A stretch of DNA of 20,234 nucleotides from a virus, in IMG/VR virus record IMGVR_UViG_3300010211_000007, positions 1 through 20,234 of that record, one strand, 5' to 3'. The position numbers and the translations under genes were made by a program. The stretch's first letter is position 1, and each line of letters starts with the position of its first letter. The notes beneath the pieces were generated by a model that saw only the letters and a list, made by a program, of their open reading frames with translations, was not told the DNA's origin and made no database searches. This document shows positions 1 to 7,359 of this stretch, one piece after another.

Positions 1-2
1 TC

Positions 3-503
3 TGCAAGCATCCTTCAAGGGATCACATTGAACGGCTAAGCGCAGCCGGACGGTCACTACGAGAAATTGCTGATTTATTTGATGACGTCAACTACAGGAC
101 ACTGAGCCGTCACTTGAAGGAGTGCCTTGGCGGGCAGATCGTACCCCAAAATAGAATAGAAAATAACCTATTTTTTAACGGTAAAAATGCGTCATACAAA
201 TCAATGCTTGAACGAGTAGATTCCGGTACAGTGTCGATAGACTCGATCTGTGACACTTTGGACGACATAGATCTCGATGCAAAAGAGCTGTTTTTATTGG
301 CAAAAAAGGCAAAAAATTACGATGAAGCAGACAGCCGTTTACACACACGCATGCAAATTCAAAAAATCAAAATAGAATTGGCTGAAATAACCATGAAAAA
401 ACGCCCCTTGAAAAACGTAACACCTGAAGGCAGGGAGGATGGAGGAGGGGATGAAGGAACTGTTGAAGATATACCACCAGAAGTTGAGGAGCTGATAAAT
501 TGA
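3..503 (+). CDS. Probable terminase small subunit (5' end missing), HTH protein
   Basis: The reading frame is open to the left edge of the window, so the gene begins upstream; the TTG at 114 is only an internal codon. The first visible residues are CKHPSRDHIERL, followed by a helix-turn-helix-like stretch (SLREIADLFDDVNYRTLSRH). This CxHP...I..L...G.S...IA..F......L.RH pattern is common in small DNA-binding proteins encoded next to phage large terminases. The C-terminal half is acidic and charged (EDGGGDEGTVEDIPPEVEEL). The stop codon overlaps the next gene's start by 4 bases (TTGA), which implies translational coupling to the large terminase. Small terminases recognise the packaging site on phage DNA and load the motor. 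The role is inferred from position and HTH character; a transcription regulator is the alternative. Confidence 0.6.
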   Translation, partial: CKHPSRDHIERLSAAGRSLREIADLFDDVNYRTLSRHLKECLGGQIVPQNRIENNLFFNGKNASYKSMLERVDSGTVSIDSICDTLDDIDLDAKELFLLAKKAKNYDEADSRLHTRMQIQKIKIELAEITMKKRPLKNVTPEGREDGGGDEGTVEDIPPEVEELIN

Positions 504-2080
504 CAAACCAGGAGTACCTGCAGCAGGACGAGAGCGATAAAGCAGAGTGGGAAGCTGCTGAAGAGAGGTACGAACAAATCCTCCAACTGGCAAAAAAGGC
601 ACGAGCATTGAAACCCACTATGAGGAAACTGGCACAGACAGATCTCTTCTTCCTCATGACCCGGATACTGAAGCTCCAGTTCATCTACAACACGGAGAAA
701 CCCTGGTGGATATTTAAACGCTGCCAGATGGTTCAGGAGAACACATACGGTTATCTTGATATCTGGGCCAGAGAGCATTTCAAATCAACCATCATCACCT
801 TCAGTCAAACCATCCAGGAGATTATTGCGGATCCTGAAGTCACAATCTGCATTTTCTCTTTCAACCGACCGATTGCAAAAAAATTCCTAATCCAAATTAA
901 AAGAGAGCTTGAAACGAATGAAACTCTCAAATGGCTATTCCCCGACATCCTCTGGAAAGATCCGAAGAAACAGTACAAGAAAGAGGGGTTTAAATGGACT
1001 GAGAACGAAGGGATCACAGTCAAGCGGAAAGGTAATCCGAAAGAAGCGACCGTTGAGGCATGGGGACTTGTTGACGGCCAGCCAACCAGTAAACATTTTA
1101 AGCGGCGGAAGTATGACGACGTTATCACCCGGGATTCCGTCACATCCCCTGAAGTTATCAAGAAAGTTACAGGGGCCTGGGAATTGTCTCTCAACCTCGG
1201 ACAGGAGGGCGGTACCGAGCAGTATATCGGGACATTCTACCATTATGCCGACACCTATCGAACCATGATTGACCGCGGCGCTGTAAGGCTCCGGAAGTTC
1301 CCTTGTTTTCATAACGGCAAGGAAGATGGGGTAAATGTTCTCCAGACGAATGAGTACCTCCGGGATAAACGGAAGAAGTCTGGCAGCAAGAAATTCGCGG
1401 AGCAGATGCTTTGTGATCCGAAAGAAGAAGGATCAATGGGTTTCAAACGGGAGTGGTTGAAGTTCTGGCCCGCTCAGAAATGGAATAACATGAATACTAT
1501 GATCCTGGTGGACCCTGCCAGCAAGAAAAAGAAATCCAGCGACTACACCACATTTTGGGTCATTGGGCTCGGATCGGACAGGAATTTCTATGCCATCGAT
1601 GTTGTGAGAGATAAGCTCAATCTGACAGAAAGAGCTCGTGTACTCTTCAAACTCCACCGGGAATACAGGCCGGTTTATGTCTACTATGAGGAGTACGGTA
1701 TCCAGGCTGACCGGGAGCATTTTGAGTTTGTCATGAACATAGAAAACTACCGGTTCCAGATAACACCTATTGGTGGCCGGATCAGCAAAGAGGACAGAAT
1801 TCAGGCACTGGTCCCGATCTTTGAGACTGGTCGCTTTTACCTGATGGAAACCTGCGTCAAAGTCAACTATGAAAAGGATGCTGTTGACTTGGTGAAAGTG
1901 TTCATAGATGAGGAATATCTGGCGTTTCCTTTCGGTGGTCATGACGACATGATAGATGATCTTGCCAGGATTACAGATGAGAATGTTGACCTCCCATGGC
2001 CTGAGCAAATCAACTACGGGGACACATTGATTCCTGATGATTCAGGAGACGATTACGATCCTTTGACCTACGGTTTATAG
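500..2080 (+). CDS. terL: Terminase large subunit (packaging ATPase-nuclease)
   Basis: This 526-residue protein should power DNA translocation into the prohead and cut concatemers at the portal. The N-terminal ATPase half carries a Walker A-like AREHFKST at residues 90-97, in the R-x-H-x-K-S form common in podophage terminases, and a Walker B-like YDDVITRD at 205-212. The nuclease half has acidic residues in the expected RNase H-like order: VDPAS with D338 and D348, YYEE with E397/E398, and GGHDDMIDDL with D482/D483 and D486/D487. Length is normal for the family. The start is TTG at 500, overlapping the upstream stop, and a GAGGAG ribosome binding site (486-491) sits 8 bases before it. The portal gene follows after a 123-base gap. 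Recognition as TerL is firm; the subfamily is not assigned. Confidence 0.93.
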   Translation: MTNQEYLQQDESDKAEWEAAEERYEQILQLAKKARALKPTMRKLAQTDLFFLMTRILKLQFIYNTEKPWWIFKRCQMVQENTYGYLDIWAREHFKSTIITFSQTIQEIIADPEVTICIFSFNRPIAKKFLIQIKRELETNETLKWLFPDILWKDPKKQYKKEGFKWTENEGITVKRKGNPKEATVEAWGLVDGQPTSKHFKRRKYDDVITRDSVTSPEVIKKVTGAWELSLNLGQEGGTEQYIGTFYHYADTYRTMIDRGAVRLRKFPCFHNGKEDGVNVLQTNEYLRDKRKKSGSKKFAEQMLCDPKEEGSMGFKREWLKFWPAQKWNNMNTMILVDPASKKKKSSDYTTFWVIGLGSDRNFYAIDVVRDKLNLTERARVLFKLHREYRPVYVYYEEYGIQADREHFEFVMNIENYRFQITPIGGRISKEDRIQALVPIFETGRFYLMETCVKVNYEKDAVDLVKVFIDEEYLAFPFGGHDDMIDDLARITDENVDLPWPEQINYGDTLIPDDSGDDYDPLTYGL

Positions 2081-2100
2081 AGAAAAAGTAAAAAAATATT

Positions 2101-2140
2101 AAAAAAACGCCTGATTTTACAGATTAGGGTTATTTTTTTT
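2101..2140 (+). terminator. Possible weak terminator after terL
   Basis: An A7 run (2101-2107) precedes a 6-pair stem, CCTGAT (2110-2115, one G-U pair) with ATTAGG (2123-2128), around a 7-base loop; a T8 run follows at 2133-2140. The A and T runs can extend the pairing. The T run starts 5 bases after the stem, so termination may be weak. It lies 20 bases past the terL stop and upstream of the portal leader, a sensible place to partly separate packaging from head expression. No convincing sigma70 promoter is seen in the gap: TATAGT at 2155-2160 has no matching -35. Confidence 0.35.
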
Positions 2141-2161
2141 CAAACTACCGGGTTTATAGTC

Positions 2162-2195
2162 GGCTCCATTCAAGGGAATTACCTTGAAAGGAGCT
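2162..2195 (+). promoter_or_regulatory. Leader hairpin enclosing the portal Shine-Dalgarno
   Basis: The two arms are GGCTCC-A-TTCAAGG (2162-2175) and CCTTGAA-A-GGAGCT (2182-2195) around a 6-base loop GAATTA. They form 12 Watson-Crick pairs plus a terminal G-U, interrupted only by one A-A mismatch. The AAGGAG ribosome binding site for the portal GTG at 2204 (2188-2193, 10-base spacing) lies entirely inside the 3' arm. Folded mRNA would therefore hide the ribosome binding site. Possible roles are translational control of the portal, an RNase III processing site as in T7 late mRNAs, or both. There is no T run after it, so it is not a terminator. Confidence 0.55.
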
Positions 2196-2203
2196 AATCT
2201 CTG

Positions 2204-3883
2204 GTGAACATCGAGAAACTGGACGAGAAAGAGAAAGTCTCAAAGCTGCGTGGACGGCTGGAATCCCTCCGAACCGAAAGAGGTGCTTGGGAAGACCAGT
2301 GGAAGAAAGCTGCTATCTATTTCAATCCTCGCCGGGAATTCTTGGACGACATTGACAACACACAGGTGGAAGTCGGGAAAGAAAGATTCACTGATGAACC
2401 TGTCTACTACAACCAGATGCACGCTAATGGAATGCAGGGGAACCTGATTGGATCATCAATCAAATGGTTCATGCTTGCCTTCCGTAATAAGCAGTTCGAC
2501 GCGGTACCGTATGCTAAAGACTGGCTTGAGGAATGCGAGGACACTCTGTATGGCGTTTTCCATGCTAGTTCATTCTATTCATCAACAGCTGAGTTCCTCC
2601 TGGATGGAGGATCAATCTGTACCTCTTGCCTTTACAGCGAGTGGAATCCCGTAAAGGACAATATCGTCTTCAAGGCTATTAACCCAGGACAGCTTTTTAT
2701 TGCGGAGGATGCAGATGGGATTGTAAACACTGTTTTCCGTGAGTTCAGAATGACTGGTTCCCAGCTGCAGGAGAAGTTCGGAGAAAAAGCAATTACCGAC
2801 GATATCCGCAAAGAGCTGGAAGACTACAAGCCAGATGAGAAACACAGAATAATCCATGCAGTTTTCCCCAGGAGATCAAGCGATAAGGCCAAGAAGGATT
2901 CAAAGAGTATGCCTTTCGCTTCAATCTATTTCCTCCCCGATGAAGAAAAGATCATATTCGAGGGCGGATATCATGAGATGCCCTACCTGGTTTGGAGATA
3001 CCGGAAGAACGCTGGTGAAGTCTACGGCAGAGGCCCCGGTTTGGACTTTCTGAGAACTGCAATCAGGCTAAACAAATTCGCTGCAGGGAAAATGAAGATT
3101 GCCGATATTGCAACAGATCCTCCACTTATTGCCAATGGGAACATGAAAGGACGTATCAGGTATAACCCGGGTGGAATCACATATGTAACGAATATGGATT
3201 CAATCCCCAAAAAATGGGATCTCAAAGGTGATTATCCAATCTCAAAGGACGAAGTCGCTGATCTCAAACAGGAACTAAAAGAGGGTTTTCTAGTTGACTA
3301 CTTCCTCATGTTGAATCAATCAGAGCGGCAGATGACGGCTTATGAAGTGAGCGAGAAGCAGGGCGAGAAAGCAACAATCCTCGGGTCTGTTGTTGGTAGG
3401 CTGAATCAAGAATTCGCTCATCCCCTGGTTGCCAGGGTCTTCGGCATTTTATTCCGGAACGGAAAACTGCCTCATCCGCCTGCCGAGCTTATGCAGATGG
3501 GTTTTAAGCTTGATGTTCATATGATTGGACCCCTCGCTATGAGTCAGAAATTCTATGCCAGATCCCAGGGAATTAACAGAGGTCTTCAATCACTTTCACA
3601 GATCTCTCAGCTTTATCCAGAAGTACTGGACATCGTTGACGGCGATACAATGGCACGAGAATCCTTGGATGCCACCGGTATGCCCCAGAAAATCATCAGG
3701 GAAAACATCGACATCGAACAGATCCGGGCGAGCAGGGCGAAGCAGCAAGAAGCGCAGCAACAATTGGCAATGGCTGGCCAAATGGCCGATATGGCACCAA
3801 AGCTGAACCAGAAGGTACAGCCGGGCAGTACTTTGGAAGAGGTAAACGAGCAACTTAAAAACGCAGGAGTAGGTAAACAGTGA
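2204..3883 (+). CDS. Portal / head-tail connector protein
   Basis: This 559-residue protein matches the podophage head-to-tail connecting family (T7 gp8 type, about 536 residues in T7). Diagnostic is the N-terminal stretch near residues 23-45 with R..W...W...A.YF.PRR, followed by MHANGMQGNLIGSSIKWF. Portals form the dodecameric ring at one capsid vertex through which DNA is packaged and ejected. The C-terminus is rich in Gln and Ala (AKQQEAQQQLAMAGQMADM), typical of the crown and barrel helices. It starts at GTG 2204 behind an AAGGAG site held in a hairpin (2162-2195), so its translation may be restrained; only about 12 copies are needed per virion. The stop overlaps the following gene by 4 bases (GTGA). 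Confidence 0.9.
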   Translation: MNIEKLDEKEKVSKLRGRLESLRTERGAWEDQWKKAAIYFNPRREFLDDIDNTQVEVGKERFTDEPVYYNQMHANGMQGNLIGSSIKWFMLAFRNKQFDAVPYAKDWLEECEDTLYGVFHASSFYSSTAEFLLDGGSICTSCLYSEWNPVKDNIVFKAINPGQLFIAEDADGIVNTVFREFRMTGSQLQEKFGEKAITDDIRKELEDYKPDEKHRIIHAVFPRRSSDKAKKDSKSMPFASIYFLPDEEKIIFEGGYHEMPYLVWRYRKNAGEVYGRGPGLDFLRTAIRLNKFAAGKMKIADIATDPPLIANGNMKGRIRYNPGGITYVTNMDSIPKKWDLKGDYPISKDEVADLKQELKEGFLVDYFLMLNQSERQMTAYEVSEKQGEKATILGSVVGRLNQEFAHPLVARVFGILFRNGKLPHPPAELMQMGFKLDVHMIGPLAMSQKFYARSQGINRGLQSLSQISQLYPEVLDIVDGDTMARESLDATGMPQKIIRENIDIEQIRASRAKQQEAQQQLAMAGQMADMAPKLNQKVQPGSTLEEVNEQLKNAGVGKQ

Positions 3884-4185
3884 TTCGGTTCGGAGAGAAG
3901 GAACATGAGATTGATCTGGAAGAAAGAATGCGGTTCCGCAGGGTTTTTAATAACCCTGATGGCAAAAAAGTCTTTTCCATAATCCTCTCTGACCTTCAGC
4001 ACTTTGAGGTTGTACAGCCTGACGATGTAGCTGCCAATGCTCTAAAGGATTATGCCGTGACTTTGCTTGAGAGGATTGGAGCATTTCACGAAGACAATCT
4101 GGAAAGTCTCACAGAGGCCTATTTCCAGGTCAATACTTATCATCCCCCGGAAAACCGGGATGAAAATAAAGATTGGGAGGACTGA
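3880..4185 (+). CDS. Bbp19-like small head-module protein
   Basis: This 101-residue protein carries the pattern FRRVFNNPDGKKVFSIILSDL (residues about 19-39), then a short helical segment ending in the region of ALKDYAVTLLERIG. This resembles the small Bbp19-type family of Bordetella phage BPP-1, which is encoded between portal and scaffold in many podophages. The biochemical role of that family is not established as far as I know; a head-assembly function is inferred from the invariant position. It starts at GTG 3880, overlapping the portal stop, with an AGGAG site at 3865-3869. The C-terminal tail is acidic and low complexity (PPENRDENKDWED). A short imperfect hairpin (4141-4162) lies in its last codons. 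Confidence 0.65.
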   Translation: MIRFGEKEHEIDLEERMRFRRVFNNPDGKKVFSIILSDLQHFEVVQPDDVAANALKDYAVTLLERIGAFHEDNLESLTEAYFQVNTYHPPENRDENKDWED

Positions 4186-4190
4186 AAACC

Positions 4191-5015
4191 GTGGAAGTAG
4201 ATGCAGGAGCAGTTGAAGGGGCTGCAGCAGGAACGGGTATCAGCCAGGATAATCCGGACCTGCTCACAGAGGGAGGCAATCCGGACGGTGCGGGAGCTGA
4301 CCCGGGGAAAGCAGGACAGGGGACAGATACAGGCACAGACCAGGGAGAAGGGGAGAAAACCTTTCCCACCTGGATGGGTCAGTTAACAGGCGACCTTCAG
4401 AAATCTGAAAGTCTAACCAAATTCAAGAATATTTCTGAACTTGGAAAGGCTTACGGAGAGCTTGAGGGAAGACTGGGTAAATCCATTACCATCCCTGGTG
4501 AAGATTCAACAGATGAAGAAAGGGCGAATTTCTTTGCCAAACTCGGAAGACCTGAGAATGCAGATGGATATGAACTTCAATTCGGGGAAAATATACCTGA
4601 ATACATGAAGAAAGCTTTCCAGGCTGATGAAAAGGAATTCCGGGAACTGATGTTCAAGTCCGGTTTCTCTGGAGATCAGGCTAAAGCAATGCACGGATAT
4701 ATCCAGGATAAGCTCCTGGACGGTCAGAAACTTGAAGCCATGTTCCGACAGAAGCAGTATAACGACGGTACGACAGCCCTGAAAGAGAGCTGGGGTGCTG
4801 ATTTCGGTAAGAACTTGAATATCAGCCAGATGGCCCTTCAGAGATTCGCGGACATTGAATCCATCCAGTTCCTCAAAGAGTCAGGTCTGGGTAATCATCC
4901 TGGTGTTATCAAGATGATGTACAAGATCGGCCAGGCTATAAGTGAGGACACGTTTGTGGATGGCGGTGAAGCCGGGGGAAAGTTTGATCCGGATAACCAT
5001 GTTTTATTCACATAG
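4191..5015 (+). CDS. Capsid scaffolding protein
   Basis: From the GTG at 4191 the product is 274 residues. GGGAGG (4175-4180) is 10 bases upstream; an in-frame TTG at 4173 would give a longer form but has no ribosome binding site. Residues 1 to about 60 are Gly/Ala/Asp/Glu-rich and probably disordered. Then come the signatures of podophage scaffolds: a Trp followed by Leu..Asp-Leu, SLTKFKNISELGKAYGELE, an IPGEDST segment, FFAKLGRPENADGYEL, and a charged helical C-terminus. Scaffolds template the capsid shell inside the prohead and leave on maturation. The location directly upstream of the major capsid gene fits. Assignment is firm for the role, from domain architecture and position. Confidence 0.82.
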   Translation: MEVDAGAVEGAAAGTGISQDNPDLLTEGGNPDGAGADPGKAGQGTDTGTDQGEGEKTFPTWMGQLTGDLQKSESLTKFKNISELGKAYGELEGRLGKSITIPGEDSTDEERANFFAKLGRPENADGYELQFGENIPEYMKKAFQADEKEFRELMFKSGFSGDQAKAMHGYIQDKLLDGQKLEAMFRQKQYNDGTTALKESWGADFGKNLNISQMALQRFADIESIQFLKESGLGNHPGVIKMMYKIGQAISEDTFVDGGEAGGKFDPDNHVLFT

Positions 5016-5025
5016 GAGATAGGCT

Positions 5026-5985
5026 ATGCCCGTAATTGTAACAATGCAGGATCTGTCAAAGCAGATTCACAACAAAGAGATCCAGGCGATTTCAGAACGT
5101 CTGGATAAGATCAATCACATCATCAAAGATGCTCACTGGGAAGAGGCCAACGACGTCACTTCCCATGTATTCACTTTCAGAACAGCACTGGCTAAGGGAA
5201 CCTGGAGACTCTTCAATAAAGGTACTCCGGTAACTTCTGGCAAGACTGCCCAGGGCCGGGCCTATATGGGCATGTATGAAGACAGAGTAAGAGTCGACAA
5301 GGATCTGGTGAACATTGCCCCCAATCCTGACAGATTCTTCTCCAATGAAGTCTATGCCCACTCAGAGGGAGCATCCCAGTTTCTCGCTGAAGCAATCATC
5401 TACGGAAACCATGACATCAATGCAGCCGCATTCCATGGTCTTGCTCCCCAGATGGACTCTCTTGCCATGGCCAATGTCTACGGGGCAGGCGGAGTTACAT
5501 CAAACGCGATGACCTCTCTTTACGGTATTGAGTGGGGTCCCGGCAAGGTTTATATGGTTTACCCCAAAGGAGCAAAGCATCCCATGGAGATTTCTTCTAA
5601 ACAGGAAGGAATCGCCTATGACGATGACGGGAATGAGTACGATGTGGTCAGAGTCACAATCAAGTTCAAATGTGCCCTTGTCGTGGAAGATCCCAGATAT
5701 CTGTTCAGAGTCTGTAATCTTGATCCCACCAAAATGGGTGTAGAAACTGCTGGCTACTTCAATGAAAACCTGCTGATTAAGGCATTGAACAAGTCTAAGA
5801 ACGGTGGAACCGGAATCAAACTGTACGGGAATGAAGATCTTCAGACCCTGGTTGATGTCCGGGCAAAGGATAAGGCCAGTTTCTTCAAACCCATGGATTT
5901 TGGAGGCGAAGATATCACAGCCTTCAAGCGCCGTCCTATGAGACGGTGCGAGAGTATTCTAAGTACCGAAGCGGTCGTGGCATAA
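5026..5985 (+). CDS. Major capsid protein, Bbp17/Gp7-like HK97 fold
   Basis: This 319-residue protein forms the icosahedral shell. It resembles the Bbp17 (BPP-1) capsid type: an N-terminal helix (MQDLSKQIHNKEIQAISERLD), a segment in the GTPVTSGKTAQGR region that would correspond to the loop preceding the core, EDRVRVDKDLV, and the characteristic FLAEAIIYGNHDINAAAFHG, equivalent to the 'I.GD...NP..F.GL' stretch of relatives. If homology to BPP-1 holds, the fold is the permuted HK97 topology described for that phage. The start ATG at 5026 has GGAGATAGG upstream. Scaffold lies upstream and a cement protein downstream. It contains three cysteines (in FKCAL, RVCNL, RRCES), unlike the ejection proteins further on. 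Confidence 0.88.
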   Translation: MPVIVTMQDLSKQIHNKEIQAISERLDKINHIIKDAHWEEANDVTSHVFTFRTALAKGTWRLFNKGTPVTSGKTAQGRAYMGMYEDRVRVDKDLVNIAPNPDRFFSNEVYAHSEGASQFLAEAIIYGNHDINAAAFHGLAPQMDSLAMANVYGAGGVTSNAMTSLYGIEWGPGKVYMVYPKGAKHPMEISSKQEGIAYDDDGNEYDVVRVTIKFKCALVVEDPRYLFRVCNLDPTKMGVETAGYFNENLLIKALNKSKNGGTGIKLYGNEDLQTLVDVRAKDKASFFKPMDFGGEDITAFKRRPMRRCESILSTEAVVA

Positions 5986-5999
5986 GGAGGGCTGCCATT

Positions 6000-6395
6000 A
6001 TGATGATAGATAATAAACTGAAGTATTTCTTCAACAAGGATCTGGCCGGTCAGGCCATTGGGAATCTGGCCTCTGAGGTTATTGATCATGGAGACCTCAA
6101 CGGAGCCGATCTGTCTCAGGGAAACCCCATGTTTCTCCATATCCAGATTGAAGGTGATGTGGAATCTGCTGGCGCTGCCACCGTGGCCATGAAGCTACAG
6201 CACTCTGATGACGGAGTTACTTTCTCGGACACTCCGGTTTCATATGACGCAATTGCAAAAGCTGAGCTCGTTGCCGGTTGGGAACGGATGGTTTCAATGC
6301 CTTCCGGCCTTAAACGGTACACAAGACTGCTTCTGACTGTCGCAACAGCCGCACTCACAGCCGGACAGATTTCTGCTTTTCCGGGCAACGAATAA
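6000..6395 (+). CDS. Bbp16-like capsid cement (decoration) protein
   Basis: I choose ATG 6000 (131 residues) because a perfect AAGGAGG (5984-5990) lies 9 bases before it; the longer frame from 5946 overlaps the capsid gene and lacks a ribosome binding site. The sequence follows the cement-protein pattern of BPP-1 relatives: VIDHGDLNG near residue 26, NPMFLHIQIEGDVESAGAATV, LQHSDDGVTFSD, a 'A..VAGWERM...PSGLKRYTRL' stretch, and a final TAGQISAF. In BPP-1 this jelly-roll protein locks capsid subunits from outside. It stops 12 bases before the next gene. Family recognition is confident; stoichiometry cannot be seen. Confidence 0.8.
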   Translation: MMIDNKLKYFFNKDLAGQAIGNLASEVIDHGDLNGADLSQGNPMFLHIQIEGDVESAGAATVAMKLQHSDDGVTFSDTPVSYDAIAKAELVAGWERMVSMPSGLKRYTRLLLTVATAALTAGQISAFPGNE

Positions 6396-6407
6396 AGGGG
6401 GGATGTA

Positions 6408-6689
6408 GTGGTTAAAGCAAAATGCGAGAAAACCTGTTTTGTTAAGGGAAAAATCTGGAATCCCGGTGATATAAGGTTTTTTAACAGCAAGGCAGATGTT
6501 GAAAATTGCTTCAAGTACGTTGAGGACGTCAAGGAAGACCCCTCAGATGATTCTGATGCAAAACCCTTTTCTCAGTGGACAAAAGACCAGTATCTGGAGA
6601 AAGCAAAAGAGAAAAAGATTGAAATCCCTGAAGATGTGAAAACCCGGGATCAGATCCGCGATTTTCTCAAGGACAAAATTGATCAGTAA
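6408..6689 (+). CDS. Small phage protein with C-terminal HeH/LEM-like domain
   Basis: The 93-residue product starts at GTG 6408 behind a G-rich AAGGGGGG site. Residues 1-40 (KAKCEKTCFVKGKIWNPGDIRFF...) look like the short beta unit common in small head-tail-region phage proteins, a basic strand followed by a 'G..Y/W..GD' turn. A flexible acidic linker (EDPSDDSDAK) leads to residues about 57-91, WTKDQYLEKAKEKKIEIPEDVKTRDQIRDFL, which fits the 'L...A.E..I.IP.....++.I...L' pattern of HeH/LEM/Rho-N-like helix-extended-helix domains. Those domains often bind DNA or RNA or act as adaptors. It is the last gene before a strong terminator. Specific function is unknown. Confidence 0.6.
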   Translation: MVKAKCEKTCFVKGKIWNPGDIRFFNSKADVENCFKYVEDVKEDPSDDSDAKPFSQWTKDQYLEKAKEKKIEIPEDVKTRDQIRDFLKDKIDQ

Positions 6690-6696
6690 TTACTCT

Positions 6697-6721
6697 GGGA
6701 GAGCTTCGGCTCTCCCTTTTT
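6697..6721 (+). terminator. Strong rho-independent terminator between head and tail genes
   Basis: GGGAGAGC (6697-6704) and GCTCTCCC (6709-6716) form a perfect 8-pair GC-rich stem closed by a C(TTCG)G tetraloop, followed by TTTTT (6717-6721). This is a textbook intrinsic terminator on the + strand. It begins 7 bases after the HeH-protein stop, and the ribosome binding site of the next gene (GAAGGTGAG, from 6722) follows at once. There is no space for a promoter between, so the tail genes depend on read-through or on an anti-terminated or phage-specific polymerase. Confidence 0.92.
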
Positions 6722-6732
6722 GAAGGTGAGTT

Positions 6733-7356
6733 ATGGCAGATACAGAACTTGAAGTGGTTAACCTGGCATTGAACAGAATCGGGCATAAATCAATCGAGAA
6801 TCTAGAAGATGGGACAAATCAGACCGCAGTTCTCATGAAATCCTTTTACAACGGTACAGTCAATGAAATGCTCTCTGTATTCCCATGGAATTGTGCAGTC
6901 ACTCGGGCTGAACTTTCCCTTACTTCTGAGGTGAATCTGACCCAATATAACAACGGTTATGATCTTCCAGAAGGAGTACTCAGAGTCCTTGATATCGATG
7001 GGGATAAAAAGAAGACCTACCGCATAGAAGGTAAACAGATTTTCACCGATGAAGGGAACAGTGACCCTTTAACTATCAGAATCCGTTACATACAAAAGCT
7101 TTCCGATGTCACCGCCTGGGATGAATTCCTTGAAGAAGCGATAGCTCTTCGTTTAGCTGAAAAAGCTTGTATGAAGATAACAAAGAATCTGACTTTAACA
7201 TCCTACCTGCAACAACAGGTTATAACTGCACTGAATATTGCCCAGCAATCTGCTAATGCAGAAGACCGCGAGGATCTGAGTAATATTATTGCCAGCATCA
7301 ATAATTCCAAAATGGCCGACATCATGATGTCAAAAAATAATTACGCACAGGGGTAA
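6733..7356 (+). CDS. Tail tubular protein A-like adaptor (T7 gp11 type)
   Basis: The 207-residue product shows the signature of the podophage adaptor, or gatekeeper, family: an N-terminal 'VVNLALNRIGHKSI' helix, 'MKSFYNGTVNEML' and the conserved 'FPWNCAVTRAEL'. These proteins form a ring between the portal and the tail nozzle. The C-terminal half has 'EEAIALRLAEKACMKIT' followed by a Gln/Ala-rich helix, also normal. It starts at ATG 6733 right after the terminator and is followed 3 bases later by a second protein of the same family. The first gene after a terminator being the gp11-like gene matches the T7 gene 10/11 junction. Confidence 0.82.
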   Translation: MADTELEVVNLALNRIGHKSIENLEDGTNQTAVLMKSFYNGTVNEMLSVFPWNCAVTRAELSLTSEVNLTQYNNGYDLPEGVLRVLDIDGDKKKTYRIEGKQIFTDEGNSDPLTIRIRYIQKLSDVTAWDEFLEEAIALRLAEKACMKITKNLTLTSYLQQQVITALNIAQQSANAEDREDLSNIIASINNSKMADIMMSKNNYAQG

Positions 7357-7359
7357 TGG

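Noticed and set aside
1433-2008. 191-residue minus-strand frame within terL
   Set aside because: Antisense shadow of the well-supported terminase gene; no ribosome binding site and no recognisable domain.
4141-4162. Hairpin CATCCC/GGGATG with inner GG/CC and AAAA loop
   Set aside because: Contains a 2-base bulge, lacks a T run on either strand and lies inside a coding region; not a terminator, function not supportable.
5946-5999. Upstream extension of the cement gene into the capsid gene
   Set aside because: The start at 6000 has a perfect AAGGAGG at good spacing; the extension (MREYSKYRSGRG...) is not family-like.
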